Source of the DNA: JALZHR01 sp036388475
Lineage (GTDB): Bacteria; Acidobacteriota; Blastocatellia; Pyrinomonadales; Pyrinomonadaceae
Direction of reading: 5' to 3'
Length of the DNA stretch: 64,000 nucleotides
NCBI GenBank assembly: GCA_036388475.1
Contig: DASVRT010000085.1
Coordinates: forward strand, 38,624 to 102,623
In this document: one piece after another, positions 16,879 through 26,485 of the stretch
How positions within the stretch are numbered: the first letter of the stretch is position 1
Layout of the letters: each line of letters starts with the position of its first letter
The notes under the pieces: generated by a model
Database searches by the model: none
Seen by the model: the letters and a program-made list of their open reading frames with translations, nothing else
Told to the model about the DNA's origin: nothing
Program-made: the position numbers and the translations under genes

Positions 16879-19776
16879 TTAATTCAAAACCGCTTTCAAT
16901 GCTTTCCCGGTATAGGATTTTCGCACGGCGACGACTTCTTCCGGCGTTCCGGTCGCCACGAGTTTTCCGCCGCCTTCGCCGCCTTCGGGTCCTAAATCGA
17001 TGATGTAATCAGCCGATTTTATCACATCCAGATTATGCTCGATGACGATGACCGTGTTTCCGGTGTCAACCAATCTTTGCAAAACGTCGAGCAGTTTGTG
17101 AACGTCGGCGAAATGCAAGCCGGTTGTGGGTTCGTCGAGAATATAAATCGTTTTTCCGGTGGCGCGTTTCGATAATTCTTTGGCGAGTTTGATGCGCTGC
17201 GCTTCGCCGCCGCTCAAGGTCGTCGAAGACTGACCGATTTTGATGTAGCCGAGACCGACGTCGAGCAGAGTTTGCAGTTTTTGTTTGATTTGCGGAATGT
17301 TTTCCAGGATTGGCAGCGCGTCTTCAATCGTCGTATCCAATAAATCGGCAATCGAAAGACCTTTGTATTTGACGGCTAAGGTTTCGCGGTTGTAGCGCGC
17401 GCCGCGGCAAACGTCGCAGAGCACGTAAACGTCGGGCAGAAAATTCATCTCGATGCGCTTCATTCCGTCGCCGTCGCAGGCTTCGCAGCGTCCGCCTTTG
17501 ACGTTAAACGAAAAACGTCCGGCTTTGTAGCCGCGTTCTCTGGATTCCGGCAGCATCGCGTAAAGCTCGCGTATCGGCGTGAAAAGTCCGGTGTAAGTCG
17601 CCGGATTCGAGCGCGGCGTTCTGCCGATCGGCGTCTGGTCAATCTCTATGACTTTATCGACTAACTCCAAGCCTTCGATTTCGTCGTGTTCGAGCGGTTC
17701 GACCAGCGAGCCGTAAACGTGACGCGCCAGCGCCGGATAGAGAATATCTTCGACGAGCGTGGATTTGCCCGAGCCGGAAACGCCGGTCACGACCGTGAAA
17801 ATGCCGAGCGGAAAACGCACGTCGATGTTTTTCAGATTGTGCGCCCGCGCGCCTTTGACGGTGATGCCGTTGACGTTCGGCAAGCGCCGCAATTCCGGAA
17901 TTTCGATGGCAAGCTTTTTGGAGAGATATTGCCCGGTTATCGAAGCCGGATTTTTTTCGATGTCGGCGGGCGTTCCTTCGGCGACGACAGAGCCGCCGTG
18001 CGTTCCCGCGCCCGGTCCTAAATCGACGACGTAGTCGGCTTTTTCAATCGTTTCCTCGTCGTGTTCGACCACCAGCACCGTGTTGCCCAAATCTCTTAAT
18101 TCGTGGAGAGTTTCCAGCAGTTTTTGATTGTCGCGCGGGTGCAGACCGATGGAAGGCTCGTCCAGAACATAAAGAACGCCGCGCAATTGCGAACCGATTT
18201 GCGTCGCCAGCCGGATGCGCTGACCTTCGCCGCCGCTCAAAGTCGCCGACGGTCTTTCCAGAGTCAGATATCCTAAACCGACAGCTTGCAGAAATCCGAG
18301 ACGGTCTTTGATTTCTTTCAAAACCAGCCCGGCGATTTTTTCTTCGCGCTGGTTAAGGGAAATTTCTCCGATTCGCTCAATCGATTCTTCAATCGTCAGG
18401 TTTGTGTAATCGGCAATTCCCAAACCGCCGACCTTAACCGCCAGCGATTCCGGCTGCAGGCGCTTGCCGTGACATTCGGGACAGGTAATGGGCGAGACGA
18501 GTTCCTCCAGTTCGAGCCGAACCTTTTCCGACGGCGGATTTTCCATTCGCTCGTGCATCGCGCGGATTGCGCCTTTCCATTCCGATTCGTATTTATAGCC
18601 GCCCTGCGAGAAAGTCAGACGACGATTCGTGCCGTAAAAGAATGCGTCCTGAATTTCTTTCGGCAAATCGATAAACGGAGTTTCCAGCAGATTTACCGTC
18701 GCGTCTTTCTTTTTGCCTTTGAATTTCGATTTGATTTTTCCGGCGAAAGAATCGTCTTCATCCGGCGGCGTTAATTTATCTTCGCCCGTAAATTTTTCGA
18801 TAATCGCTTTCAGCGCCGCCTGCAAAAATCGCGCGCCGGATTTGTCGGCTTCGCCCAGGAATTTCAATTTTCCGGCAGGCTGATTCGCGTCCGGCACGAT
18901 TTTCGACGGGTCAATCTGCATCACCGTTCCCAAGCCCTGACATTTTCGGCACGCGCCGTAATTGGAGTTAAACGAAAACGAGCGCGGTTCTAAAGTCGGA
19001 ATATTCACGCCGCAATTGACGCACGCCATTTTCTCCGAATAGAGCTTTTCCTCGCCGTCGATAATCGAAATCAAAACCGCGCCGCCCGTCAATTTCAGAG
19101 CCGTTTTCACCGATTCGGTCAAACGCTCGCGCACGCCTTCTTTTATCAAAAGGCGATCGACGACGACTTCAATCGTGTGATTTTTGCGTTTGTCGAGCTT
19201 GATTTCCTCGTCCAGCTGGCGCATCTCGCCGTCGATGCGGGCGCGCAGGAATCCGTCTTTGTTAAGTTTTTCGAGTTCCTTTTTAAATTCGCCTTTGCGC
19301 CCGCGCACGAGCGGCGCGAGAATCATCACGCGCTCGCCTTCCGGCAGATTCAAAATTCCGCTCGTGATTTGCTCGACCGACTGGCGCGTAATCGGCGCGC
19401 CGCACAAATGGCAGTGCGGCTGCCCGATTGACGAAAAAAGCAGCCGCAGATAATCGTAAATTTCCGTCACCGTTCCGACGGTCGAGCGCGGAGAACGCGA
19501 AACGGTTTTCTGCTCAATCGAAATCGCGGGCGAAAGACCTTCGACCGAATCGACATCGGGTTTTTCCAATTGGTCTAAAAACTGGCGCGCGTAAGCCGAC
19601 AGCGATTCGACGTAGCGGCGCTGACCTTCGGCGTAAATCGTGTCGAAGGCGAGAGAAGATTTTCCCGAACCGCTCAAGCCGGTGACAACGGTTAATTTGT
19701 TGCGCGGAATCTCGACGTTGATGTTTTTCAGATTATGCTGGCGCGCGCCGCGAACGGTGATTTTATTAATGCTCAT
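16879..19776 (-). CDS. uvrA: excinuclease ABC subunit A
   Basis: UvrA is the damage-sensing ATPase of nucleotide-excision repair and works with UvrB and UvrC, which are not in this window. The 965-residue protein has two ABC modules. Walker A occurs at residues 33-40 (GLSGSGKS) and again in GVSGSGKST near 660, each with an ABC signature (TLSGGEGQRIRLA, TLSGGEAQRIKLA) and a Walker B (YVLDEPSIGLH, YILDEPTTGLH). Zinc-finger cysteines are seen in CVNCGVNIPTLEPRSFSF and in CEACDGDGMKR...CDVC. The ATG at 19776 is the family start. A 17-bp inverted repeat lies immediately upstream. Confidence 0.97.
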   Translation of the reverse strand: MSINKITVRGARQHNLKNINVEIPRNKLTVVTGLSGSGKSSLAFDTIYAEGQRRYVESLSAYARQFLDQLEKPDVDSVEGLSPAISIEQKTVSRSPRSTVGTVTEIYDYLRLLFSSIGQPHCHLCGAPITRQSVEQITSGILNLPEGERVMILAPLVRGRKGEFKKELEKLNKDGFLRARIDGEMRQLDEEIKLDKRKNHTIEVVVDRLLIKEGVRERLTESVKTALKLTGGAVLISIIDGEEKLYSEKMACVNCGVNIPTLEPRSFSFNSNYGACRKCQGLGTVMQIDPSKIVPDANQPAGKLKFLGEADKSGARFLQAALKAIIEKFTGEDKLTPPDEDDSFAGKIKSKFKGKKKDATVNLLETPFIDLPKEIQDAFFYGTNRRLTFSQGGYKYESEWKGAIRAMHERMENPPSEKVRLELEELVSPITCPECHGKRLQPESLAVKVGGLGIADYTNLTIEESIERIGEISLNQREEKIAGLVLKEIKDRLGFLQAVGLGYLTLERPSATLSGGEGQRIRLATQIGSQLRGVLYVLDEPSIGLHPRDNQKLLETLHELRDLGNTVLVVEHDEETIEKADYVVDLGPGAGTHGGSVVAEGTPADIEKNPASITGQYLSKKLAIEIPELRRLPNVNGITVKGARAHNLKNIDVRFPLGIFTVVTGVSGSGKSTLVEDILYPALARHVYGSLVEPLEHDEIEGLELVDKVIEIDQTPIGRTPRSNPATYTGLFTPIRELYAMLPESRERGYKAGRFSFNVKGGRCEACDGDGMKRIEMNFLPDVYVLCDVCRGARYNRETLAVKYKGLSIADLLDTTIEDALPILENIPQIKQKLQTLLDVGLGYIKIGQSSTTLSGGEAQRIKLAKELSKRATGKTIYILDEPTTGLHFADVHKLLDVLQRLVDTGNTVIVIEHNLDVIKSADYIIDLGPEGGEGGGKLVATGTPEEVVAVRKSYTGKALKAVLN

Positions 19777-19781
19777 CGGTT

Positions 19782-19840
19782 AAATAAAAGTTTCTGCTTC
19801 TCACGGATGAAAATATCGCCTACAGCAGAAACCTTTATTT
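19782..19840 (-). promoter_or_regulatory. 17-bp inverted repeat just upstream of uvrA
   Basis: Arms 19782-19798 and 19824-19840 (AAATAAAAGTTTCTGCT and its complement, one mismatch) enclose 25 bases. On the minus strand the second arm is followed by TTTATTTAACC and the uvrA ATG. It could be the terminator of the gene at 19907, or an operator or leader hairpin of uvrA. No typical LexA box was recognised. Confidence 0.5.
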
Positions 19841-19906
19841 TAGCAAATCTTCGGCATTTCAAGCAAAGAGCGGGCGGGCGGGTATTCGATTGATTTGAAG
19901 AGATAA

Positions 19907-20986
19907 TTATTTTGGCGAATTGCCGGAGGTAAACCAGTTTGTAATTTCGCCGGTTGAAAGGTCAATCGTGTAGAAGGTTTTCTGTTCGCGCGTCAGGCGC
20001 AGGTCGAAGCCGATAGCCTGGTTGTCGGCGCGCCACCACGGACCCGACAGAAAAAGCATATTCCTTAAATCCGCGCCGCCGCGGGGTAATTCATATTCTC
20101 TCGTTAATTGTTTGGTTTGCAGATCGTACAGCGACAATTTGTTTTCGGCGTCGGGATGAAAATCGCCGCCTCCGTCCGGGTGAGTATTTGTCAGCAGCGC
20201 CAGAGTTTTTTGGTCGGGCGATAAAAGCGCCCGGAACGTCGCCTGCGCGTCTTTCGGTTTCGGCACGTTCAAGATGCTGAAACTTTGTGTTTTTTGTTTG
20301 AAGTAATCGGTGTATTTGTTGAAATCGACGTATTCGATCCCGAATCCGGGCAGCGCAGTGTCACCGACGATATAGAAACCCCTTTTGTCGTTGGCGAGCG
20401 CGACTTGATTAAAAGAAGTAATATTTTGCAGTTTGACGTCCCAGACCGCGCTGGAGCTGTCGCTAACCATAAACACTTTTTTTCCTTCGGCGGAGAAAAC
20501 GGCATAAACGTCGTTGGACGACCAACCGTGTAAAGTATGCGTAACAGGTTCGAGGTCGGAATGCTGCGACTGTTTATTTGATTTGCTCGAATACGCTATA
20601 TATATTCCGGCTTTGGTGATTTTCCCGGAGTCATCGGTTTTTGTGTAAAATTGCGCGCTCTTTCCTCCGACATTCGCGCCGGCAATATTAGGAAAATTAG
20701 AGCCGATATTTATTTCGATTTTTGGCGCGTTATCGTCAACGATCGGTTCGTCATTCGGTTTGGCGAGCGCGAAGTATAGGCGTTCCTGCGTGCCGGTCTC
20801 GCTTTTCGCCAAAAATATACCTTTGTCGGCATCACGCCAGCCGCCGAACATTAAAAGATGCGGTTCGGTTCCGGGATTTGAGTTTTTCGGATCAGACGTT
20901 GACTGTCGCAGCGACCGGCAGGCTGACGCGCCGAAAAACGGAATCAAACAGACGACAAACAACAGAACGCATTTTGCTGGATTCAT
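19907..20986 (-). CDS. putative lipoprotein with beta-propeller-like repeats, unknown function
   Basis: The ATG at 20986 gives a 359-residue protein with a lipoprotein signal peptide (MNPAKCVLLFVVCLIPFFGA then SAC). A TTG five codons upstream is also in frame, but neither start has a good ribosome site. The mature part has WD40/PD40-like strands: LFALLS-type segments such as TFRALLSPDQKTLALLTNTH, DVYAVFSAEGKKVFMVSD, and a final NQAIGFDLRLTREQKTFYTI. These suggest a periplasmic beta-propeller of unknown ligand. It is probably co-oriented with the two small genes upstream (21039 and 21321). No enzymatic motif was seen. Confidence 0.7.
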   Translation of the reverse strand: MNPAKCVLLFVVCLIPFFGASACRSLRQSTSDPKNSNPGTEPHLLMFGGWRDADKGIFLAKSETGTQERLYFALAKPNDEPIVDDNAPKIEINIGSNFPNIAGANVGGKSAQFYTKTDDSGKITKAGIYIAYSSKSNKQSQHSDLEPVTHTLHGWSSNDVYAVFSAEGKKVFMVSDSSSAVWDVKLQNITSFNQVALANDKRGFYIVGDTALPGFGIEYVDFNKYTDYFKQKTQSFSILNVPKPKDAQATFRALLSPDQKTLALLTNTHPDGGGDFHPDAENKLSLYDLQTKQLTREYELPRGGADLRNMLFLSGPWWRADNQAIGFDLRLTREQKTFYTIDLSTGEITNWFTSGNSPK

Positions 20987-21038
20987 AACTTTATCGAACA
21001 AATATTATAGAAACCGTCTCGACTTGATTGATAAATTT

Positions 21039-21305
21039 CTAGCCGAGTTTTTCGTTGACGAAAGTCAAAATTCCGATGGCGACGCTGACGACCATAAACG
21101 TCGCAATCGCCCGCCACCAGGCGTCCGATTTGGTAAATTCCCAGATTGCCAGAATGCATAAGACCGTGCAGACGACAAGCGAAAAGGTAATCACGCCGAA
21201 GGCGACGTTGCGCAGCATTCGCGGATTGATTATGCCCCTTGTTTCGCGCGGCGGCGGAGGCGGAGGCGGAATTTTCTGTGATTGTTCGAATTTGTCTTTT
21301 TCCAT
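21039..21305 (-). CDS. small two-TM membrane protein, unknown
   Basis: This 88-residue protein has a cytoplasmic-looking Lys/Glu start, a polyproline run (residues 13-19) and two hydrophobic helices (about 32-55 and 62-84). It is not a recognised family. The stop of the upstream gene (21321) is 16 bases from its ATG, so the two are probably co-transcribed. Its size and shape fit a small inner-membrane accessory protein. Confidence 0.65.
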   Translation of the reverse strand: MEKDKFEQSQKIPPPPPPPRETRGIINPRMLRNVAFGVITFSLVVCTVLCILAIWEFTKSDAWWRAIATFMVVSVAIGILTFVNEKLG

Positions 21306-21320
21306 TTTGCTCGATGAAAA

Positions 21321-21992
21321 CTACTTTTGATTTTCTTTGACGTTTTCTTTCAGCCAGGCGCTTTCAGCCGCGCGGCATTTGTGGCAATAAAGAGTTTCGA
21401 CGTATTTGGGCGAATCTTCCTCGACGATGCAGCCGCCGCCGTAACGACTGTTCGCGTGCGGAAACAATTTCGGCTCGACTGACTGGTAGGCGGCAAAATC
21501 ATACAGAAAAACCGCTGAACCGTAATTAATCCTGATTTTATCTTTTATTAAAACTTCCCGATGAACTTCGCAGCTGTGACTGCCTTCTTCCCAATTCTGC
21601 GGTATGAGGCTCATTACTTCGGGAATGACGATTTTAACTTCGACCCGATAAGGTGAAATAATCATTTTTTTATCCGAATAATCAGTTTCCAGCACGACCG
21701 ACCGCTGCGATTCGCTCGATTCGGCAAATTTCCATTTCGCCAGATCGTTTTTTATTTTGACATAGAGAATCGCGTTTCCTTCCAGCAGCTTTATGAAAAC
21801 TACCTTTCCTTCATTGTCCAGATTCAGCTCAATCCGCGTTTTATCGGCGTGATACTTGACTATGTCGTAATTAACGCCGGCAGGCGAAACGAAAGAAACG
21901 AGCGCGGGCTGGTTTTGCTGCGCCGTCGCCGTGTGAAAGCACACGAGCAGCGGCAAAATCAGAATTAAAAATCGCGGACAAAATCGCTTCAT
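21321..21992 (-). CDS. secreted protein of unknown function
   Basis: The ATG at 21992 is chosen because it gives a clean signal peptide (MKRFCPRFLILILPLLVCFH..., cleaved after TATAQ). An in-frame GTG further upstream would add unlikely residues that overlap the end of the transporter gene. The mature part of the 223-residue protein is beta-rich (GVNYDIVKYHADKTRIELNL...) and ends with paired cysteines in YCHKC plus an earlier CEVHRE and GGCIVEE, which may form disulfides. No family was recognised. Confidence 0.65.
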   Translation of the reverse strand: MKRFCPRFLILILPLLVCFHTATAQQNQPALVSFVSPAGVNYDIVKYHADKTRIELNLDNEGKVVFIKLLEGNAILYVKIKNDLAKWKFAESSESQRSVVLETDYSDKKMIISPYRVEVKIVIPEVMSLIPQNWEEGSHSCEVHREVLIKDKIRINYGSAVFLYDFAAYQSVEPKLFPHANSRYGGGCIVEEDSPKYVETLYCHKCRAAESAWLKENVKENQK

Positions 21993-22054
21993 ACGTTTAA
22001 TCTTAAATATTTCGATGCTTATTATGAGCGATAATTTGTTTAAGTTCAATAATT

Positions 22055-22993
22055 TTACAAAATTTGTATGACCGCCCACAGCGAAACGAGCGAAATCACA
22101 ATCCAGAGCAAAACGCCCTGCACGAGCGGTTTAACGCCGACTTTCCGAAGCGTGGCGCGCGAAAGCGACGCGCCGATAAGAAAAAGCGTCACGGTCAAGC
22201 CGGTTTTTGCCAGCATCACGGGCGAATCGAAAAGGCTCGGCAAAACGAAAGGCGGCGCGTAAGTTCTCGCGACGGTCGCCAGCAGAAAGAAAAAGATAAA
22301 CCACGGAATCGCGATTCGCGTTTTCTTCTGCGAGTTTTTTTGGCGATAGAGAAAGGCGAATAAAAGCGCGATTGGCGCAATCCAGAGCGCGCGGGCAAGC
22401 TTGACGGTCGTGGCAATCTGCAAGGCTTCCGCGCCGTATCTGGACGCCGCGCCGACCACCGAGCTGGTATCGTGAATCGCAATCGCCGCCCAGACGCCGA
22501 ATTGATTTTCGGTTAAATTCAGCGCGCGTCCGACGATTGGAAAAACGAAAAGCCCGATGGAATTTAAGATAAAAACCGTTCCTAAAGAGACGGAAATTTC
22601 GTCCGAATCGGCTTCGATGGCGGGCGCGACCGCCGCAATCGCGCTGCCGCCGCAAATCGCCGTGCCCGACGAAATCAGAGCCGACGTTTTGTCTTCGACC
22701 TTTAAAAATCTGCCGAGCAGATAGCCGAGCGCGAGAGTTCCGAAAATCGTCGCCAGAGTAAACAAAATCCCGTCTTTTCCGGCTTTGACGACCGATTCCA
22801 GATTCATTCCGAAACCGAGCAGAACGACCGAAATCTGCAAAAGAATTTTGGTGGTTTTTCTGGTTTGTTCGGGAAACGGATTGCCGAAGACCAGCGCCGG
22901 AATCAAGCCTAAAGCCAGCGCTATCGGCGGCGAAACAAACGGCGTCAGGCAGGCAAAGATTAAAAGAAAAAAGACGATTTTTCGCCGCAGCAT
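22055..22993 (-). CDS. YeiH/UPF0324-family membrane transporter (putative sulfate exporter family)
   Basis: This 312-residue protein has about ten hydrophobic helices. The family signatures are LLQISVVLLGFGMNL, SGTAICGGSAIAAVAPAI and AIAIHDTSSVVGAA. Homologues are annotated as putative sulfate exporters; the substrate is not proven. The ATG at 22993 is preferred over an in-frame TTG at 23008. The intergenic region behind it (23009-23075) again shows word-built inverted symmetry (AAAATTCAAAA words). Nothing in the neighbourhood points to sulfur metabolism except the distant methionine-salvage genes. Confidence 0.85.
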   Translation of the reverse strand: MLRRKIVFFLLIFACLTPFVSPPIALALGLIPALVFGNPFPEQTRKTTKILLQISVVLLGFGMNLESVVKAGKDGILFTLATIFGTLALGYLLGRFLKVEDKTSALISSGTAICGGSAIAAVAPAIEADSDEISVSLGTVFILNSIGLFVFPIVGRALNLTENQFGVWAAIAIHDTSSVVGAASRYGAEALQIATTVKLARALWIAPIALLFAFLYRQKNSQKKTRIAIPWFIFFFLLATVARTYAPPFVLPSLFDSPVMLAKTGLTVTLFLIGASLSRATLRKVGVKPLVQGVLLWIVISLVSLWAVIQIL

Positions 22994-23082
22994 AAGTAAA
23001 TGATGCAAAATTCAAAAGGCAAAGCGCAAAATGTGATTTTGAATTCTGAATTTTAAGTTTTGCATTTTCGTCATTTCCGCTT

Positions 23083-23119
23083 AAACAAAAATAAGGGCAA
23101 GCCCGAAGTCCTGCCCTTA
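23083..23119 (-). terminator. intrinsic terminator of the RNase E/G gene
   Basis: The stem TAAGGGCA/TGCCCTTA (23092-23099 with 23112-23119) lies 23 bases past the stop. On the minus strand it is followed by TTTTTGTTT (complement of 23083-23091). Confidence 0.88.
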
Positions 23120-23141
23120 CGGAAATCGTTGGATTTCTATT

Positions 23142-25844
23142 TTAAATAAACGCGAAATCGAATTGTTCTTCGTGAATCGTCGGGTCGCTCGTCACGTCAA
23201 TCGCTCCGAGATAGGCTTCGATTTCTTCCATCACGACTTTTTCATCGCTGCGCAGAGCCTTTACCACGTCCGGGTGAACTCTTAAAGTCACCAGGCGCGC
23301 GTCGTCGGCGTGTTTCGCCAGCCGCCGCGCTTCTTCCAGAATGCTGTAACAGACCGTTTGCGGCGATTTCACCCAGCCCGCGCCCTGACAGTGTCCGCAC
23401 GGCGCGCAGAGCGTTCTTTCGAGCGACTGCTTGACGCGTTTGCGGGTCATAATAATCAAGCCGAAATCGTTAAACGACAAAACTTTCGTCGGCGATTTGT
23501 CATACGAAAGATGCTCTTGCAGCGCCGTCAAAACCTTCTGACGATTGCGCCGGTCTTCCATATCAATCAAATCCAAAACGATGATGCCGCCGAGGTCGCG
23601 CAGGCGAATCTGCCGCGAGATTTCTTCGACGGCTTCCATATTGGTTTTCGTAATCGTGTCTTCGAGCCGCGCATTGCCTTTGCCGACAAATTTTCCGGTG
23701 TTGACGTCAATCGCCACCAAAGCTTCGGTTTGATTGATGACCAGATAGCCGCCCGAACGCAGCCAGACGCGCGGTTTCAGAGCCTTGTCGATTTCTTCCT
23801 GCACGTTGTAGGCTTCCATAATCGGCTCGTCGCGCACGTAAAGCTTGACGCGGTTGACCATTTTCGGCTGGACGCGATTAACGAACTCGACAATTCGCAG
23901 ATATTCTTCTTCGGAATCGACGCGAATCGCCGTGAAATCGTCGGAAAGCTGGTCGCGCAAAAGGCGTTGAATAATATCCAAATCCTGATGAACCATCGCC
24001 GGCGATTTCGATTTTTCCGCCGTTTTCTTCACGTCTTTCCACGTGCGCACGAGATAACGCGCGTCTTCGCGCAGATTTTCTTCCGGCACGCCGATGCCGG
24101 CGGTGCGAACGATAAAGCCGCCCGACGGCACATCTTCTTCGTTGCGGATTTTTTGAATCAGAGTCCGCAGGCGATTGCGCTCGCCGCCCGATTCGATTTT
24201 GCGCGAAACGCCGACGTGCTCAATCGTCGGCATATAAACGAGATAGCGCCCGGGCAGAGCGATGTGCGAAGTGATGCGCGCGCCTTTGCGGGCAATCGGC
24301 TCTTTCGCAATCTGGACGAGGATTTCCTGACCTTCGCGGAGTAAATCCGTAATCGTCGGTTGATTGCGCTCGCGCTCGCGGCGCGTTTCGCGCCTGCCGC
24401 CTTGCTGATAGTTATTATTACTACTGCCGCCGCCGCTGGTGCCGTTTTCGACCATCTCGGCTCCGGCAAATTCGGTTTCGGCGGAAACGGTTTCGTCCAT
24501 TTTCGAGCCTTCGTAACGGTCTTCGGTCGGTCCGCTGCGCGCCTGCTGCGGGCGATTGCTGCGATTGCCGCCGCCACCGCCGCTGCTGCTGCCGCCGCGC
24601 CGGCGACCGCCGCGCCGAACCGCCATTTCCGCAATGTCTGCCGCCGGTTCGGTCAGGCTCGCTTGACCGTCGGCGAGCGTTTCGCCTTCGTTTCTATTCT
24701 TTGAAGATTTCCTGCCTTTAGTCGTTTTTTCCCTTCCTTCGGTCTTTTCCTGTTTCGATTTTTGACCTTCTTTTTTCGATTTTCCGCCGCGTCCCTTCTT
24801 TGGCTCTTCGGCGGCGCGTTCTTCATTTGCGGTTTCCGTTTCTGCCGCTGCCTGTTCGCTGCGGCTCACGGGCTGTTCTTCTTTTCTCGATTTTCTACCG
24901 CCGCGACCGCGTCTTGATTTATCCGGCTTCGATTCTTCCGTCGCCGTCCGGGAAACGACTTCGTCTTCGTCGGCGATGCGCTGAAAACCGCTCGACATAT
25001 CGGAAACCGAATCTAAAAGCGAGCCGACCGCCGCCGTCGAAGTGCTTTCCATATCGAATTCGACGGCGCGCACTTTATCGACAATCGCTTCCTGCATATA
25101 AGCGTCTTTGAACATCTCGCCCGTCGTTTCCTCGTCATCGACGATGCGCTCGAAACCGGAATCTTCGATTTCAAAAAGCGGCGCCGATTCTTCTTCCCGC
25201 TCCGGTTCGGAAAACGGCAGAGATTCCGTTTCTCTCGATTCAAAAGTTTCTTCGGTTTTTTCAGCCCACGGCGTTTCTTCCGCCGGTTCAGACCTTTCGG
25301 TTTCTCTGCCGCGTTTTCCTTTGCCGCGTTTGCTGCGTCTGCCGCGCGGTTCTTCAAATTCTTCGACGCGTTGCGTTCTTTCTTCTTCCGCGACATACGG
25401 CAAATCTTCGACCGCTTCAAATTCGGCTTCTTCCGGTTCGTCCGTTTCAATGGGGACGCCGATTAAGGGTTCGACAATTTCCTGAATTTCTTCAATCTGA
25501 TGCTCGCGTTCGAGCCGCGCTTTTTTAATCTGCTCGGCGGCGTCGCGAGCGGCGACTTCGGGCGGAGATTTCTTGGTTTTTTCGACCATAATCCGCTCGA
25601 ATTCTTCTTCCTCGTCAAAGAAATCGGAAACGTATAGAAACGCGTCGCGTTCCAGACCGATTCCGACAAAAGCCGACTGCATACCGGGCAAAACACGCTG
25701 GACGCGACCTTTGTAAATATTCCCGACGACGCCTGAATTTTCCTCGTCGCCGCGCTCGATATAAAATTCCGTGACTTGCCCGTTTTCGACGATGGCAATT
25801 CTTTTTTCGCGCCCGTTGACGCTGATAATCATTTCTTTCGACAT
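23142..25844 (-). CDS. rng: ribonuclease E/G with large disordered insert in the S1 domain
   Basis: This 900-residue endoribonuclease processes rRNA and starts mRNA decay. An S1 domain begins at residues 38-76 (GNIYKGRVQRVLPGMQSAFV) but is then interrupted by about 425 residues of charged, low-complexity sequence rich in Glu, Lys, Arg and Gly. The S1 fold resumes at about 503 (REGQEILVQIAKEPIARKGA). The catalytic core follows: Asp713 in VAIDVNTGKFVG and Asp758 in IVLDLIDMEDRRNRQ, then the zinc-link Cys pair CAPC at 813-816 with CGHCQG. The RNase E C-terminal scaffold is absent, so the insert may replace it. The start ATG 25844 has AGGAAAAAAT before it. The family is clear; whether to call it E or G is not. 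Confidence 0.93.
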   Translation of the reverse strand: MSKEMIISVNGREKRIAIVENGQVTEFYIERGDEENSGVVGNIYKGRVQRVLPGMQSAFVGIGLERDAFLYVSDFFDEEEEFERIMVEKTKKSPPEVAARDAAEQIKKARLEREHQIEEIQEIVEPLIGVPIETDEPEEAEFEAVEDLPYVAEEERTQRVEEFEEPRGRRSKRGKGKRGRETERSEPAEETPWAEKTEETFESRETESLPFSEPEREEESAPLFEIEDSGFERIVDDEETTGEMFKDAYMQEAIVDKVRAVEFDMESTSTAAVGSLLDSVSDMSSGFQRIADEDEVVSRTATEESKPDKSRRGRGGRKSRKEEQPVSRSEQAAAETETANEERAAEEPKKGRGGKSKKEGQKSKQEKTEGREKTTKGRKSSKNRNEGETLADGQASLTEPAADIAEMAVRRGGRRRGGSSSGGGGGNRSNRPQQARSGPTEDRYEGSKMDETVSAETEFAGAEMVENGTSGGGSSNNNYQQGGRRETRRERERNQPTITDLLREGQEILVQIAKEPIARKGARITSHIALPGRYLVYMPTIEHVGVSRKIESGGERNRLRTLIQKIRNEEDVPSGGFIVRTAGIGVPEENLREDARYLVRTWKDVKKTAEKSKSPAMVHQDLDIIQRLLRDQLSDDFTAIRVDSEEEYLRIVEFVNRVQPKMVNRVKLYVRDEPIMEAYNVQEEIDKALKPRVWLRSGGYLVINQTEALVAIDVNTGKFVGKGNARLEDTITKTNMEAVEEISRQIRLRDLGGIIVLDLIDMEDRRNRQKVLTALQEHLSYDKSPTKVLSFNDFGLIIMTRKRVKQSLERTLCAPCGHCQGAGWVKSPQTVCYSILEEARRLAKHADDARLVTLRVHPDVVKALRSDEKVVMEEIEAYLGAIDVTSDPTIHEEQFDFAFI

Positions 25845-26485
25845 ATTTTTTCCTAAAATTGTGATTAGGTGTCAGAGGCTTGTTTTTAGTTGAGTCGAAG
25901 TCAACAGAAATCTACTGACTACTGACCACTGACCGCTGACTACTTTTTCAGGCTTGGAGATTCGTTTTGAAGAAAATTTCGGATTGGAGATACAGTTTTA
26001 CTCGCCGCTCGTTTCAGAAAGCAGATTTCGCGTTTTTTAACTTAGATTTTTCTAGTTTCCGGCAGAATTTGGACTTCGCCGGAACAAATGGAATTTGAGT
26101 TTTCACGCCGGAATCTCGTATTTTACAAAAGCGACCTTTCGCTTCTCCTGAACAGGGAGCAAATGATTATTTTAGATTTTTGATTGCCGACTTTCGATTG
26201 GATAAGGAACGGTTTGACCGTAATTTATTAAGAAAATCTTATTCTCTTTTCAATCGCTAAACGCGCAAATCCGAAATCGCAAATTCTTCAGTGCTCTGAC
26301 CTGCTTATATTCTTTCAACCAAGCTAATTTGCTGTTCAATCCTTTTAAGTTTGCTGTCCTCAATCAAAACCGTTTCAACCGAAACTCCAAGCAAACTTCG
26401 CCTAGTATAAATGAGTTTTTTCGTTTTGTCACCAAATATCGCGCTTGCTGTCAACAAAAGCCTTTTTGTTTTATACTTTTGCAGA
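25845..26485. other. 641-base divergent intergenic region
   Basis: This gap between the RNase gene (-) and the PfkB gene (+) holds no convincing gene. At 25905-25937 it carries one arm of the GTCAGTGGTC-type word repeat (ACTGACTACTGACCACTGAC). A minus-strand frame at 26305-26480 gives protein-like residues but overlaps the PfkB start region and has no ribosome site. A TATACT box at 26472-26477, ten bases before the PfkB ATG, may be its -10 element, implying a very short leader. Confidence 0.4.

Noticed and set aside
22131..23015. 294-residue frame overlapping the YeiH gene in another frame
   Set aside because: Arg-rich shadow composition; the in-frame membrane protein has clear family motifs.
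23310..24344. 344-residue plus-strand frame inside the RNase E/G gene
   Set aside because: It is antisense to a clearly conserved catalytic core and has an Arg/Phe-rich shadow composition.
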